DNA from: Celeribacter baekdonensis B30
GTDB lineage: Bacteria; Pseudomonadota; Alphaproteobacteria; Rhodobacterales; Rhodobacteraceae
DNA length: 64,000 nucleotides
Direction: 5' to 3'
Assembly (NCBI RefSeq): GCF_000299875.1
Contig: NZ_AMRK01000004.1
Location: 310,001-374,000, forward strand
Part shown: one piece after another, positions 38,482 through 50,093 of the stretch
How positions within the stretch are numbered: position 1 is the stretch's first letter
How the letters are laid out: every line of letters starts with the position of its first letter
The notes under the pieces: generated by a model
Database searches by the model: none
Seen by the model: only the letters and a program-made list of their open reading frames with translations
Told to the model about the DNA's origin: nothing
Position numbers and translations under genes: made by a program

Positions 38482-39354
38482 TTAAATTAAACCGATCATC
38501 ATCTTGACGTCTTCAGGCGATAATCCCTCTTCGCGAAACTTCGAAATTGCCTTGGCATCGGCACGTTTGGCGAGCCGTATGCCTTCGGCGTCGCGGATCA
38601 AAGCGTGGTGGTGATAGGCGATGTCCGGCAGATCCAACAGGGCTTGCAACAGCCGGTGGATCTGGGTCGCCTCCCTCAAATCCGCGCCACGCACGGCCTC
38701 GGTCACACCTTGATGCGCATCATCCAAGACCACCGAGAGGTGATAAGCGGCGGTGCCAATGTCTTTGCGGGCCAGAACGATGTCACCGACGTGATGGATC
38801 AATTGACGGGCACTTAAACGATGAGTTCCGGGGGCGTCCGGGCCAGTTTCAACCCATGAGAAACGTGTCACATCCCCAAGATATTCCACGGTTTTTTGCA
38901 TATTCAAACGCACCGCCTCGCCGGGACGAAAGGATGCCATCGCGCGGGACCGGCAGGTGCCAGGATAGATCACGCCATCCGGTCCCATTGGTGCGCCTTC
39001 TTGCGGGGCGGAGAGTGCGTTCATCACGTCACGGCGGGTGCAGGAACAGGGGTAGATCAGGCCTAATTCTTCGAGACGATTCAAAGCACTTGCGTAGATG
39101 TCTTCGCGTGCGGTGACATGCAAAACCGGTTCAGGCCAAGACAGGCCGAGCCAACGCAGATCGGCATAGATCAACGCCTCCCATTCCGGGCGGCAACGGG
39201 TGATGTCACCATCTTCGATCCGCAACAGGAACAGCCCGTCATGCGCCCGCGCACGGTGATAGGCGGTCAGCGCCGAATAGGCGTGGCCCAGATGCAAAGG
39301 CCCTGTGGGGCTTGGAGCAAACCGGGTGACATAGCGACGCGCAGGAGGCTTCAC
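38482..39354 (-). CDS. gluQ: Glutamyl-queuosine tRNA(Asp) synthetase
   Basis: GluQ (YadB) attaches glutamate to the queuosine at position 34 of tRNA-Asp. It is a 290-residue stand-alone catalytic domain of the glutamyl-tRNA synthetase type, without an anticodon-binding domain. The HIGH-like motif is in FAPSPTGPLHLGHAYSAL. Zinc-binding cysteines lie in YPCSCTRRDV and YPGTCRSR, and the KMSKS-like site reads GIRLAKRADAKAI. The GTG start overlaps the stop of the upstream small membrane gene (GTGA), so these are coupled. Confidence 0.92.
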   Translation of the reverse strand: MKPPARRYVTRFAPSPTGPLHLGHAYSALTAYHRARAHDGLFLLRIEDGDITRCRPEWEALIYADLRWLGLSWPEPVLHVTAREDIYASALNRLEELGLIYPCSCTRRDVMNALSAPQEGAPMGPDGVIYPGTCRSRAMASFRPGEAVRLNMQKTVEYLGDVTRFSWVETGPDAPGTHRLSARQLIHHVGDIVLARKDIGTAAYHLSVVLDDAHQGVTEAVRGADLREATQIHRLLQALLDLPDIAYHHHALIRDAEGIRLAKRADAKAISKFREEGLSPEDVKMMIGLI

Positions 39355-39554
39355 GGGCGACGCCCGCGGTCACGCCGATCCTCGCGCGCTTGAAAGATCA
39401 GAAGCCAAGCCAAGAGGATAAACATCGGATGGGTCAATCCACCGGAAAAAATCAGCGCAGGCACCCAGATCAAAAAGGTGAAAATCGCCACAAAGGGCCG
39501 CCCCGTCAGCAGGATCGACAGGGGCGGTAAGAAAATCGCGAGGATGTAATTCAA
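39351..39554 (-). CDS. Small two-segment membrane protein (Pmp3-like), TTG start
   Basis: The 67-residue product begins NYILAIFLPPLSILLTGRPF after the initiator and has two to three hydrophobic stretches (about residues 3-16, 19-35 and 40-55) before a charged DRRDRGRRP-like tail. The LAIFLPPL opening resembles Pmp3/YqaE proteins, though the rest is diverged. The start is a TTG at 39554: AGGAGG lies six bases upstream and no ATG or GTG fits. Its stop overlaps the GTG of gluQ and trmFO ends 10 bases upstream, so the three genes form one operon. Function unknown. Confidence 0.7.
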   Translation of the reverse strand: MNYILAIFLPPLSILLTGRPFVAIFTFLIWVPALIFSGGLTHPMFILLAWLLIFQAREDRRDRGRRP

Positions 39555-39564
39555 GGCACGCCTC

Positions 39565-40914
39565 CTAACTCTCCGCCGCGCCCAACCAGGCTGTGAACGC
39601 GTCTTTGGCGCGGTCTGTATAGCCTTTATAGCGCTCTTTGCGGCCTTTGCGACCACCACGCATCCCGTCAAGTGGCGGGAACAGGCCAAAGTTCACATTC
39701 ATCGGCTGAAAGCTCTTGGCTTCAGCCCCGCCGGTGATGTGATGAATGAGCGCACCCATGGCGGTGGTGCCGGGCGGCGGACCCATCTCATGGCCCAAAA
39801 GTTCGGCTGCGGCCAAACGGCCAGCGAGCAATCCCATGGCAGCGGATTCCACATAGCCCTCCACGCCCGTGACCTGTCCGGCAAAGCGGATATTGGGCCG
39901 GGATTTGAGCCGCATTTGATCATCCAATAGCGTCGGAGAGTTCAAAAACGTGTTGCGGTGAATACCACCCAAACGGGCAAATCTGGCATCTTCCAAGCCG
40001 GGAATCATTTTTAAAACAGCGGTTTGCGCGCCGTATTTCATCTTGGTTTGAAAGCCGACGATATTCAAAAGCGTGCCGAGTTTGTTGTCGCGGCGCAGCT
40101 GCACCACCGCGTAGGGTTTCACATCCGGCTGATGCGCATTGGTCAGGCCAATCGGCTTCATCGGCCCAAACCGAAGCGTCTCGCGACCGCGTTCGGCCAT
40201 GACCTCGATCGGCAGACAGCCGTCGAAATACCCGGCCGTTTCATTTTCATGAAACTCGGTCTTTTCCGCCGCCAAAAGCGCGTCGATAAAGGCCTCGTAT
40301 TGGTCCTTGGTCATCGGGCAATTGAGATAGGCTTTTTGCTCTTCCTCGGTCTCGCCCTTGTCATAGCGCGACTGCATCCAGGCCACATCCATATTGATGC
40401 TCTCGGCATAGACGATGGGGGCGATGGCGTCGAAAAACGCCAAACGATCCGTGCCGGTCTCGCGCGCAATCGCCTCGCCAAGCGCGGGTGAGGTCAGCGG
40501 GCCTGTGGCAAAAATCCATGTACCCTCGGTGGGCAATTCGGTGATTTCACCATATTCGACCGAGACGTTGGGCAGGGCTTTGAGCGCGGCTGTGACGCTC
40601 TCAGAAAAGGGATCGCGGTCCACGGCCAAGGCGCCGCCTGCGGGCAGGCGATGCTTGTGCGCCATCGCCATGATCAAGCCATTGGCCGCGCGCATTTCCC
40701 AATGCAACAGGCCGACGGCGTTTTGTTCGTCATCATCCGAGCGGAACGAGTTGGAACAGACCATCTCGCCAAAATTCCCGGTGTGATGGGCGAATGTGCC
40801 CACTTCGGGACGCATTTCATGAAGCACAACTTTGAGGCCCATATGAGCCGCCTGCCATGCCGCTTCGGACCCGGCCATGCCGCCGCCGACGATGTGGAGT
40901 GTTTTATCTGTCAT
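39565..40914 (-). CDS. trmFO: tRNA (uracil-54-C5)-methyltransferase TrmFO
   Basis: TrmFO makes m5U54 in the T loop of tRNA, taking carbon from methylenetetrahydrofolate and reducing power from NAD(P)H through FAD. The 449-residue protein opens with the FAD-binding [16 protein letters not shown], then [25 protein letters not shown] and a catalytic Cys near residue 200 in [18 protein letters not shown] second FAD contact near the end reads [23 protein letters not shown]. It heads the operon with the Pmp3-like gene and gluQ, both on the same strand, gluQ being a tRNA modification gene as well. Confidence 0.95.
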   Translation of the reverse strand: MTDKTLHIVGGGMAGSEAAWQAAHMGLKVVLHEMRPEVGTFAHHTGNFGEMVCSNSFRSDDDEQNAVGLLHWEMRAANGLIMAMAHKHRLPAGGALAVDRDPFSESVTAALKALPNVSVEYGEITELPTEGTWIFATGPLTSPALGEAIARETGTDRLAFFDAIAPIVYAESINMDVAWMQSRYDKGETEEEQKAYLNCPMTKDQYEAFIDALLAAEKTEFHENETAGYFDGCLPIEVMAERGRETLRFGPMKPIGLTNAHQPDVKPYAVVQLRRDNKLGTLLNIVGFQTKMKYGAQTAVLKMIPGLEDARFARLGGIHRNTFLNSPTLLDDQMRLKSRPNIRFAGQVTGVEGYVESAAMGLLAGRLAAAELLGHEMGPPPGTTAMGALIHHITGGAEAKSFQPMNVNFGLFPPLDGMRGGRKGRKERYKGYTDRAKDAFTAWLGAAES

Positions 40915-41001
40915 GGCTCGGGATGTAGTTCAAAGCTGGGAGAAAGAAAAGAGAGGGCGCGCGCCTATGTCAGAGCTTTAAAGCGGCTCGCCCATGAAAA
41001 A

Positions 41002-41028
41002 CCCCACACATCAGACTGACGTGTGGGG
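41002..41028 (-). terminator. Rho-independent terminator after barrel protein
   Basis: CCCCACAC and GTGTGGGG pair, and on the minus strand the stem runs into TTTTTC. It lies 32 bases past the stop of the outer-membrane protein gene. Confidence 0.85.
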
Positions 41029-41059
41029 CAGGTTTGATCATCTTGATCCTGAGTAGGAT

Positions 41060-41926
41060 TTAGAAGTCGAGAAGATCGTAGAGCGGCGTTGTATCTGTGA
41101 CGTAGTTGGTCACCTGATCGGTCACGCGAACACGACGAGCGCCGGTTTCGAAAGAGAGGGCGAGGGTGAAGCCGTCGCCGTCAACGATATCGCTGCCGAA
41201 GGACTGACCATAGTTGGCTTCCACGGATGTTGTATCCGTCAGGTTGTAGCTGCCGCCAACGGTGTAGATGCCGTTGTCGAGGAAATTGTCATTGGTGGTG
41301 AGGACAGAGGCCAAAACGGTGAATTTCGCATTGACGTCATATGCACCGCTGAATGCGGTTGCCCCTGCGTCAAACCCGTCTTCATCCCAAAGGCTGGCGA
41401 TGTTGGCTTCGAAAGCTGCGGCGTCATATTTATAGCCGAGACCATAGGAGCCGAAATTGTCCGTCTCATTGGCAATGCCGTAGACGGTGGATGCGCCAAA
41501 GCCATAGAAACCAGCAAGGGTTACGCTGTCGACATCAGCGTCGTCAAATTTTTCGTATTCCAGTGCAACGCCATAGTCGTTGTTTTGGAATTCTGCGCCC
41601 AAACCATAGGAGGTTTCGTCGTTGCCGCCTTCGGCCTGGCTATAGCTGAGAAGGCCGTAGACGTTCAGGCCGGGGATGATCGCGTAGCCCGCAGTGCCGC
41701 GCAGGATGGAGGCGTCATCACCTTCAGCAGACACAAGGCCCGCAGAGCCGGTGAAGGAGTACTGACCCATGATGTAGTCAGCTTCGCCGTTCAGGCGGGT
41801 GACGTCCAGCTCTTCGATATTGCCGTAGACCGCCTCTACATTGCTGTAGGTCAGGCCGTCAGCGGCGGCTGCGCCTGCTGTCGAAACCAATGCCAAGGCG
41901 AGTGAAAGTTTTTGTACGTTGCTCAT
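41060..41926 (-). CDS. Outer-membrane beta-barrel (porin-like) protein
   Basis: A 288-residue outer-membrane protein. The signal peptide is MSNVQKLSLALALVSTAG followed by an AAAADG cleavage region near residue 22. The rest alternates polar and hydrophobic residues with many Tyr, Gly and Asp, as in barrel strands, for example GLGAEFQNNDYGVALEYEKF and TVYGIANETDNFGSYGLGYK. The last residue is Phe, the BamA recognition end. I start at the ATG at 41926 with GAGG upstream. It is not close to the general porins that I know from Rhodobacter, so pore function is inferred. A strong terminator follows it. Confidence 0.75.
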   Translation of the reverse strand: MSNVQKLSLALALVSTAGAAAADGLTYSNVEAVYGNIEELDVTRLNGEADYIMGQYSFTGSAGLVSAEGDDASILRGTAGYAIIPGLNVYGLLSYSQAEGGNDETSYGLGAEFQNNDYGVALEYEKFDDADVDSVTLAGFYGFGASTVYGIANETDNFGSYGLGYKYDAAAFEANIASLWDEDGFDAGATAFSGAYDVNAKFTVLASVLTTNDNFLDNGIYTVGGSYNLTDTTSVEANYGQSFGSDIVDGDGFTLALSFETGARRVRVTDQVTNYVTDTTPLYDLLDF

Positions 41927-42177
41927 TTTCAACCTCATGGAAAATTATGAGCTGCATTTAGCCCTCTCATCAGGTGAATTTTAGAGGGGGCGTTCACTTT
42001 TATAATCTGTGTGAAAATATGTGTGTATTTGGCTACATATACCACAAAATCGCACATGTTACTCGACAAAAATCGCATAGAAAAAGCCGCAAGAACCGTC
42101 AGTTCAAGCGGCTTTTTGCCTATTTTATGAGTGGGATAGGGAGATGTCCTCACATTTATGTGAGGGGCTCTTGCGCT
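41927..42177. promoter_or_regulatory. AT-rich promoter region of the barrel gene
   Basis: 251 bases between gyrA and the barrel protein gene, both on the minus strand. It contains the gyrA terminator and an AT-rich stretch around 41990-42060 likely to hold the barrel gene promoter. CCTCACAT and ATGTGAGG at 42149-42166 form a hairpin close to the gyrA stop. Confidence 0.45.
42081..42116 (-). terminator. Rho-independent terminator after gyrA
   Basis: AAAAAGCCGC pairs with GCGGCTTTTT-type sequence; on the minus strand the stem ends in TTTTT. About 60 bases past the gyrA stop. Confidence 0.8.
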
Positions 42178-44922
<2,745 letters not shown>

Positions 44923-45171
44923 GGTGTCCGCCTGTTGTTTGGTGCGATCTATATAATGTTGTTACCTATCTTACATCATACGGGATGTGGGGTGCAATGG
45001 GGGAACCGGCGAGGATTTCGCCCGTAGAGGCCCATCTGAGGCCGCGTCCTTGGCAGCCAGATGAAAGGAGTGACAACATATTGTTTTTATAGACAATTAA
45101 CCAATTTGTGACAAGCTGAGTCTCAGGGAGGCAAATTGACAGGAAACACCCAAGCAACAGGAGAGACCTTG

Positions 45172-45459
45172 ATGGCAACAGCGCAGCAAAACCAGATGAG
45201 TGACACCGAGATGATGCTCACGGGATATGGCCTGACTTTGGCGGAATTCACTTACCGAATGCCGGATCACCAAAGCGTGCTGAATACGTTTTCGTGGCAG
45301 CTCTACGATCTTGCGCCGGATTACCCGAAATTGTTCAAATTCATCGCGTTTTGGCATGAGACCATCGAGGGCCCGTTGCACCATGTGCGTTTCACCCATC
45401 GCAAATTGATCTCACCGGGCGAATGGCGCAATTGCGTCGGCGAATTTACCATTCATTGA
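45172..45459 (+). CDS. usg: Usg family protein
   Basis: The 95-residue product matches the Usg family of alphaproteobacteria, whose function is not known. The signature is clear: LTGYGLTLAEFTYRMPDH, then LNTFSWQLYDLAPDYPKL and FWHETIEGPLHHVRFTHRKL, closing with PGEWRNCVGEFTIH. I start at the ATG at 45172, where AGGAGAG lies ahead; this gives a short polar lead before the conserved part. It stands alone between gyrA (divergent) and a small convergent gene. TTGACA at 45135-45140 could be its promoter. Confidence 0.85.
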   Translation: MATAQQNQMSDTEMMLTGYGLTLAEFTYRMPDHQSVLNTFSWQLYDLAPDYPKLFKFIAFWHETIEGPLHHVRFTHRKLISPGEWRNCVGEFTIH

Positions 45460-45504
45460 AGACCATGAAAGAAACGCGCGCGGCGGGGCACGATCCGCCG
45501 TGGC

Positions 45505-45696
45505 TCAAAACCGTTTCAACAGCTTTTTAAGCGGTGTGGTCGCATCGCCTGTGTAGGAGGCCTCCGACACCTGACGAAACCGATCCCGCAGCGCCTCGGC
45601 GCGCAGATCGGCCAAAGGCCCACCCACCCGCTTGCGACTGCGGCGCGCGGTGGGAAAGGGGACCACAGAGGGACGAAGGGGCTTTGTCTGTTTCAT
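45505..45696 (-). CDS. Small basic hypothetical protein, 63 aa
   Basis: A 63-residue, Arg/Lys-rich frame starts MKQTKPLRPSVVPFPTARRS, then has the helical RAEALRDRFRQVSEASYTGD and a basic end LKKLLKRF. It has no membrane segment or signal. I do not recognise a family. The base usage resembles the neighbours, but no strong ribosome site is visible. It may also be a chance frame, so confidence is moderate. It lies between convergent usg and the DsbB-like gene, on the same strand as the latter. Confidence 0.45.
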   Translation of the reverse strand: MKQTKPLRPSVVPFPTARRSRKRVGGPLADLRAEALRDRFRQVSEASYTGDATTPLKKLLKRF

Positions 45697-45838
45697 GATC
45701 CCAAGATTTGCACAAAGCGCGGCGATTTCAATCCTGAAAACGCATTTGTGAGCGCTGTTTCGGCAAAAAATGGCGGGACGGTTAAAACTGCATCCGTGTG
45801 AAAGCCGGGTTTAACCTGCCGCCGCGCCAGACCACCAC

Positions 45839-46330
45839 TCAGCGCGGCTTTGTCCACGCCATGATCCAAAGCGCCATAAACACCAGCGAGAACAAGAAAT
45901 TCCAGCCCGCCATGGTGATGCCAAGCCCCCATGTGTCCCAAACGATCTCGTCACAAAGCACAAGTTTCGCCGCCCCCGCAGAGGGCAAAAGATCCATACC
46001 GGAGAGGCCAGACAGGCCTGGGCCAGACGAGGTGCAGGAGCTTGGACCGGGCCACCAGCCCTGTTCGACACCGGCGTGAAACAGGCCAAGGCCTGAGGAG
46101 ACCACCATCACCAGCGCGCCCAAAACCAGCAAAAGCCGCAGGCGGGTCGCCAGAAACAGCGCGCCGATGACAATGACAATGGCATGGGGCCAGCGTTGCC
46201 ACAGGCACATCGCGCAGGGCGCATAGCCCATGGCCTGAAACACAAACGCCCCCAAAAGGATCGACAGCGATCCCAGCGCGGCCAAAAGGGCCAAATGCAG
46301 GCGGGTGAGGCGGGAAATCAAAGCTATCAT
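45839..46330 (-). CDS. DsbB-family disulfide oxidoreductase
   Basis: DsbB-type proteins reoxidise DsbA and pass electrons to quinone in the inner membrane. The 163-residue product has four hydrophobic segments (about residues 10-32, 42-60, 63-85 and 135-158). The first redox pair is CAMC in MGYAPCAMCLWQRWPH near residue 37. A second pair lies in the periplasmic loop: Cys in GPSSCTSSG and Cys in LVLCDEIVW. It overlaps the upstream DedA-like gene by four bases (ATGA), so the two are co-translated. I start at the ATG at 46330. Confidence 0.85.
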   Translation of the reverse strand: MIALISRLTRLHLALLAALGSLSILLGAFVFQAMGYAPCAMCLWQRWPHAIVIVIGALFLATRLRLLLVLGALVMVVSSGLGLFHAGVEQGWWPGPSSCTSSGPGLSGLSGMDLLPSAGAAKLVLCDEIVWDTWGLGITMAGWNFLFSLVFMALWIMAWTKPR

Positions 46331-46905
46331 AGGAATTTCACCGCGTAAAAACCGCCCACAAGCAGGAGGATGAGCACGGTGAACACCGCTCCCAATCGCC
46401 GCTCGATAAAGTCGCGGATCGGATCGCCAAATTTCCACAACAGGGCGGCGACGACGAAAAACCGGAATGAACGTGCGACAATCGAGGCGACGATAAACAC
46501 CGGCAAGGACAGTTGGGTGGTGCCCGACAAGATGGTGATCACCTTATAGGGGAAGGGGGTGACGCCCGCGATCAACACGGCCCATGCGCCCCATTCATTG
46601 TATTTGACGGCGAATTCGTCGAAATAGGCGTCTTTGCCATAGAATTCCAACACCGGGCGACCAATGGTTTCAAAGGCGCCAAAGCCGATCCAATAGCCCA
46701 ACATCCCACCCAAAACCGAGGCCAAAGTGGCGATCCCGGCGATTTTGAACGCATCTTTTGGGCGCGCCACGATCAGCGGAATCATCAAAATATCTGGTGG
46801 GATTGGAAAGACCGAGCTCTCGACAAAGGCAACGACGGCCAAAGCCCAAAGCGCATGCGGGCTTTCCGCCAAAGACATCGTCCAATTGTACAACCGCTTT
46901 AGCAT
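46327..46905 (-). CDS. YqaA/DedA-type membrane protein
   Basis: A 192-residue inner-membrane protein of the SNARE-associated/DedA-like (VTT domain) group, YqaA subtype. Members are linked to lipid carrier flipping and membrane integrity, but this one's substrate is unknown. Motifs are VAFVESSVFPIPPDILMIPL near residue 22, GGMLGYWIGFGAFETIGRP and then GVTPFPYKVITILSG, the hallmark re-entrant region. About five hydrophobic stretches are seen. It starts at the ATG at 46905 and overlaps the DsbB-like gene. Confidence 0.85.
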   Translation of the reverse strand: MLKRLYNWTMSLAESPHALWALAVVAFVESSVFPIPPDILMIPLIVARPKDAFKIAGIATLASVLGGMLGYWIGFGAFETIGRPVLEFYGKDAYFDEFAVKYNEWGAWAVLIAGVTPFPYKVITILSGTTQLSLPVFIVASIVARSFRFFVVAALLWKFGDPIRDFIERRLGAVFTVLILLLVGGFYAVKFL

Positions 46906-47046
46906 GCGCCGAAAATCCCCGCTTGTTCTCGGTCTATAGGCCTCATTCTGCCCCAAGGGTCAAGCATATGCCGGGTGCTTTCGGCTTGTCGGACGGACGG
47001 GTGACGTTATTGTGAGCACAGTTTTGATTTTGGCCGAGGGTGAGTG

Positions 47047-47898
47047 ATGAAATGGCAAGGACGGCGCGGGTCGCGCAACATTGAGGATCGGCGGTCCATG
47101 AGTGGCGGCAAGGCCGTGGGCGGGATCGGCGGCTTGGGCCTGATCGCGGTTGTGGTGATCGGCTATTTCCTCGGCATCGACGTCACGCCGCTGCTCGAAG
47201 GGGCAGGGGGCATCAGTCCCCAAACCCAGAGCACCCAAATCACCGCCGCCGATGAAGAGGCGGCGCAATTCGTCTCCGTCACCTTGGCCGACACCGAAGA
47301 GATTTGGACCGGAGTCTTTGCCGATCAATTGAACGCGCGCTATGAGCCGCCGATTCTGGTGCTCTATAAAGGCGTGACCCAAAGCCCCTGTGGCTCTGCC
47401 TCTGGGGCGACCGGGCCGTTTTATTGCCCCTCGGATCAAAAAGTCTACCTCGACACAGATTTCTTCACCACGATGAGCCGCACACTGGGCGCGAAGGGCG
47501 ATTTTGCCGCCGCTTACGTGGTCGCGCATGAAGTGGCGCATCATGTCCAGAACGAATTGGGCATTTTGGGACAGGCCAATGCCTACCGTGCGCAAGTCTC
47601 GGAGGACAAAAGCAACGCCGTCTCGGTGATGATCGAACTTCAGGCCGATTGTTATTCAGGGATTTGGGCGAAGAAGGCCGATGAGGCCTTTGGGTCGATT
47701 GAGCATGGCGACATTCGCGAGGCGTTGAATGCGGCCAAACAAATCGGTGACGACACGTTGCAAAAGAATGCCGGCCGGGTGCCACAGCCGCATACTTTCA
47801 CCCATGGCACCTCCGAGCAGCGCCAAAACTGGTTTGCGACCGGTTATAAAACCGGGGATTTGGCCTCTTGTGACACTTTTTCTGCCGATCGGTTATAA
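47047..47898 (+). CDS. Neutral zinc metallopeptidase (YpfJ family)
   Basis: A 283-residue membrane-anchored zinc metallopeptidase of the YpfJ/KPN_02809 type. The N-terminus has KWQGRRGSRNIEDRRS, the standard family lead, followed by one transmembrane segment (about residues 27-47). The peptidase domain has CPSDQKVYLDTDFF and the zinc motif VVAHEVAHHVQ near residue 160. The third ligand Glu is in ELQADCYSGIWA. The closing HGTSEQRQNWFATGY is also conserved. The substrate is unknown. I start at the ATG at 47047 with GAGGG ahead. Confidence 0.88.
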   Translation: MKWQGRRGSRNIEDRRSMSGGKAVGGIGGLGLIAVVVIGYFLGIDVTPLLEGAGGISPQTQSTQITAADEEAAQFVSVTLADTEEIWTGVFADQLNARYEPPILVLYKGVTQSPCGSASGATGPFYCPSDQKVYLDTDFFTTMSRTLGAKGDFAAAYVVAHEVAHHVQNELGILGQANAYRAQVSEDKSNAVSVMIELQADCYSGIWAKKADEAFGSIEHGDIREALNAAKQIGDDTLQKNAGRVPQPHTFTHGTSEQRQNWFATGYKTGDLASCDTFSADRL

Positions 47899-47975
47899 AT
47901 CTGACAAATCCCTCTTGTCGTCGCCCGCGCGCTTCGATAAATGCCCTTTACCGCGACGATGTGCGCGGAACTTTT

Positions 47976-48062
47976 GCCCGTGTGGTGGAATTGGTAGACA
48001 CAGGGGATTCAAAATCCCCCGCTGTAACAGGCTTGGCGGTTCGAGTCCGCCCACGGGTACCA
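47976..48062 (+). tRNA. tRNA-Leu (anticodon CAA)
   Basis: 87 bases with encoded CCA. The acceptor stem GCCCGTG pairs with CACGGGT. The anticodon loop TTCAAAA in a GGGGA/TCCCC stem gives CAA, read as leucine codon UUG. The long variable arm GCTGTAACAGGC and the T loop TTCGAGT identify a class II tRNA-Leu. A hairpin terminator follows. Confidence 0.96.
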
Positions 48063-48067
48063 TTATT

Positions 48068-48095
48068 AAAAGAGGTGACTACCAAGTCCTCTTTT
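48068..48095 (+). terminator. Terminator after tRNA-Leu
   Basis: AAAAGAGG pairs with CCTCTTTT with a short inner ACT/AGT stem, ending in four T. It starts six bases past the tRNA end. Confidence 0.75.
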
Positions 48096-48520
48096 AGCAG
48101 ACAGTGATCAAACCAGTTTAATCCCTCTCCCCGCTCCCAAGCCACAAATGTCATTTTGTGTATCGCTCCGGGATGACACGCCTTTGCGTGTAGCAGGACA
48201 AACCGCATTCTGTTTGCGTCCGGATTGGAGGCGGGCGGTGCCCTTTCATCACTGGAAACGCGCCCCGGTGCCGATTCTGATTCCTGCCAAACCCGCAAAC
48301 AGTGCCCAAAACAGGCCAAAGGTTCCCAAACCGAGCCACGGGCGTTAGGCTGAGTTCAGTGAGCTGCGAATCGAGACTTTGGGGGTTGGGATGATACTAT
48401 TGCCCAGATTTGACCTTCAATTCAGCCATATTGACCACAAGGTCGCGCCTTTAGGGCAATATGACTGCAATCACTCCTGTATTCTGGCTTTATAACCAAA
48501 CAAAACTTCAGGGATCTCTC
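48096..48520. other. Non-coding stretch before ABC operon
   Basis: 425 bases between the tRNA terminator and the solute-binding protein gene. It must include the ABC operon promoter. On the minus strand a short hydrophobic frame (48251-48345) looks like part of a membrane protein but has a stop just upstream and no good start. I see no other gene. Confidence 0.4.
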
Positions 48521-49348
48521 ATGAAAAACACCACAGTTCTCGGCGCATTTGGCGCTTTGGCCCTTTTGGGCGCCACTTTGGCCACGCCAGCCGCCGCCGA
48601 TAAACTCGATGACGTTTTGGGCTCGGGCAAGCTGCGCTGCGCCGTTGTGCTCGACTTCCCGCCCATGGGCTACCGTGACGCCAACAACGAACCGGCCGGC
48701 ATGGATGTGGACATCTGTAAAGATCTCGCAAGCCGCATGGGCGTTGATGCCGAAGTCGTGGGCGTCACCTGGGCCGAACGTATTCCGTCGCTGATCTCTG
48801 GCCGCACCGATGTGGCGATTGCCTCCTCTTCGGACTCGCTTGAGCGCGCCCAGACCGTGGGTTTCACCATCCCCTACATGGTGTTCCAGTTCCAATCCCT
48901 GCTGCCCGCAGATTCCGAGATCACCGAATGGGACCAGTTGAAAGACGCCAATGTCGGTGTCGCGGTTGGCACAACCTATGAATCCGAACTGACCGATTAC
49001 AGCGCCGCCAACTGGCCGGATGGCAAAGGCAAGATCACCACCTTCCAAGCCGAAAACGACACCTATCTCGCCGTGTCCCAAGGCCGCGTCGAAGCGGGCA
49101 TTGCCACAGACACCGCCATCGCCAACATTCTGCAATCGGACAGCTTTTCCAACCTCAAAGCCGGTCCCGTGGCCCCCTTTGGCGCGGATATCGTTGGCTT
49201 TATGACCGAGCGTAACGAATTTGGCTGGATCAACTACCTGAACCTCTACATCAACCATGCGTACCGCGACGGCACGCTCGGTGATCTCTATGAGACACAT
49301 ATCGGCGGCGAAATGCCTGACCTGACGACCGTTGGCGTTTATTATTAA
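48521..49348 (+). CDS. Amino-acid ABC transporter substrate-binding protein
   Basis: A periplasmic binding protein of the polar amino-acid family (SBP type 3), 275 residues. The signal peptide is KNTTVLGAFGALALLGATLA with cleavage in PAAADK. The mature protein has GKLRCAVVLDFPPMGYRDAN, then MDVDICKDLASRMG and WAERIPSLISGRTDVAIAS, the standard two-lobe pattern. The amino acid cannot be told from sequence; the downstream genes complete the transporter. I start at the ATG at 48521 with AGGGA ahead. A hairpin lies between its stop and the first permease gene. Confidence 0.9.
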   Translation: MKNTTVLGAFGALALLGATLATPAAADKLDDVLGSGKLRCAVVLDFPPMGYRDANNEPAGMDVDICKDLASRMGVDAEVVGVTWAERIPSLISGRTDVAIASSSDSLERAQTVGFTIPYMVFQFQSLLPADSEITEWDQLKDANVGVAVGTTYESELTDYSAANWPDGKGKITTFQAENDTYLAVSQGRVEAGIATDTAIANILQSDSFSNLKAGPVAPFGADIVGFMTERNEFGWINYLNLYINHAYRDGTLGDLYETHIGGEMPDLTTVGVYY

Positions 49349-49370
49349 ACCCTGAAGTACGTTTAACCTT

Positions 49371-49400
49371 GGCGGCGGCAGGCACCCCCTGTCGCCGTCC
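49371..49400 (+). promoter_or_regulatory. Intercistronic hairpin after binding-protein gene
   Basis: GGCGGCGGCAGG pairs with CCTGTCGCCGTCC with one bulge and one G-T. Such hairpins after binding-protein genes often protect the upstream mRNA and lower permease expression. Confidence 0.55.
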
Positions 49401-49418
49401 AACTTATGGGTCATTTGG

Positions 49419-50093
49419 ATGGATTATCAATTCCACTGGCGACCAGTTATTCAGGCTCTTCCCGATCTTCTGAAAGCCTCTCTGGTCACACTTCAGGTCT
49501 CTCTTATCGCGATGGCACTTGGCCTGATGATCGGCCTTGTGCTCTATTTCTTTCGGGCCAGCCAACTGCGCGTTCTGCGCGGGTTTGGCTCCACCTGGGT
49601 CGAAATTGCGCGCAACACGCCCTCTCTGTTCCAGATTTTCGTGTTTTATTGGGGCCTTGGCGAATTCGGTATTTTTCTCAGCTCCTATACGGCGGTGGTT
49701 GCCGCGCTGACCTTCAACTGTGCGGGCTATATGGCCGAGACCTATCGCGGCGGCTTTAATGCCGTGAACCCCGGTCAAGACAAAGCCGCGCGCACGTTGG
49801 GGATGACCCGGTTTCAATCCATGCGCTATGTGGTGTTGCCGCAGGTGTTGCGTGCGATTTACGGGCCGATGACCAACCAGTTCACTTGGGTCATTCTGGC
49901 CTCCTCTTTGGGGATGCTGGCGGGTCTGCGCGAATTGTCGGGCGAGACGCAATATTTCAACTCACGCACCTTCCGCACCTTTGAATTCTTCGCCGCCACC
50001 GCCGTGATCTACTATCTGATCGCCAAAATGGCGCTTCTGTTGATGGCCCTTCTTGGACGGCCCTTGTTCAAAGCGGAAAGGGCAAAGTCATGA
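49419..50093 (+). CDS. Amino-acid ABC transporter permease
   Basis: One of two membrane subunits of the polar amino-acid transporter (HisM/GlnP type), 224 residues. It has about five hydrophobic segments. The ABC-contact loop reads NPGQDKAARTLGMTRFQSMRYVVLPQ near residue 118, the EAA-like motif of this family. IARNTPSLFQIFVFYWGLGE marks the N-terminal half. Its stop overlaps the ATG of the second permease (ATGA). Confidence 0.92.
   Translation: MDYQFHWRPVIQALPDLLKASLVTLQVSLIAMALGLMIGLVLYFFRASQLRVLRGFGSTWVEIARNTPSLFQIFVFYWGLGEFGIFLSSYTAVVAALTFNCAGYMAETYRGGFNAVNPGQDKAARTLGMTRFQSMRYVVLPQVLRAIYGPMTNQFTWVILASSLGMLAGLRELSGETQYFNSRTFRTFEFFAATAVIYYLIAKMALLLMALLGRPLFKAERAKS

Noticed and set aside
44923-45171. 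Possible short gene (MGEPARISPVEAHL) between gyrA and usg
   Set aside because: About 31 codons with no family recognised; the region is better read as promoter and leader of two divergent genes.
48251-48345. Short hydrophobic minus-strand frame with a TFGLFWALFAGLAG-like stretch
   Set aside because: A stop lies just upstream in frame and there is no start with a ribosome site; only about 30 codons. Possible relic but not supported.
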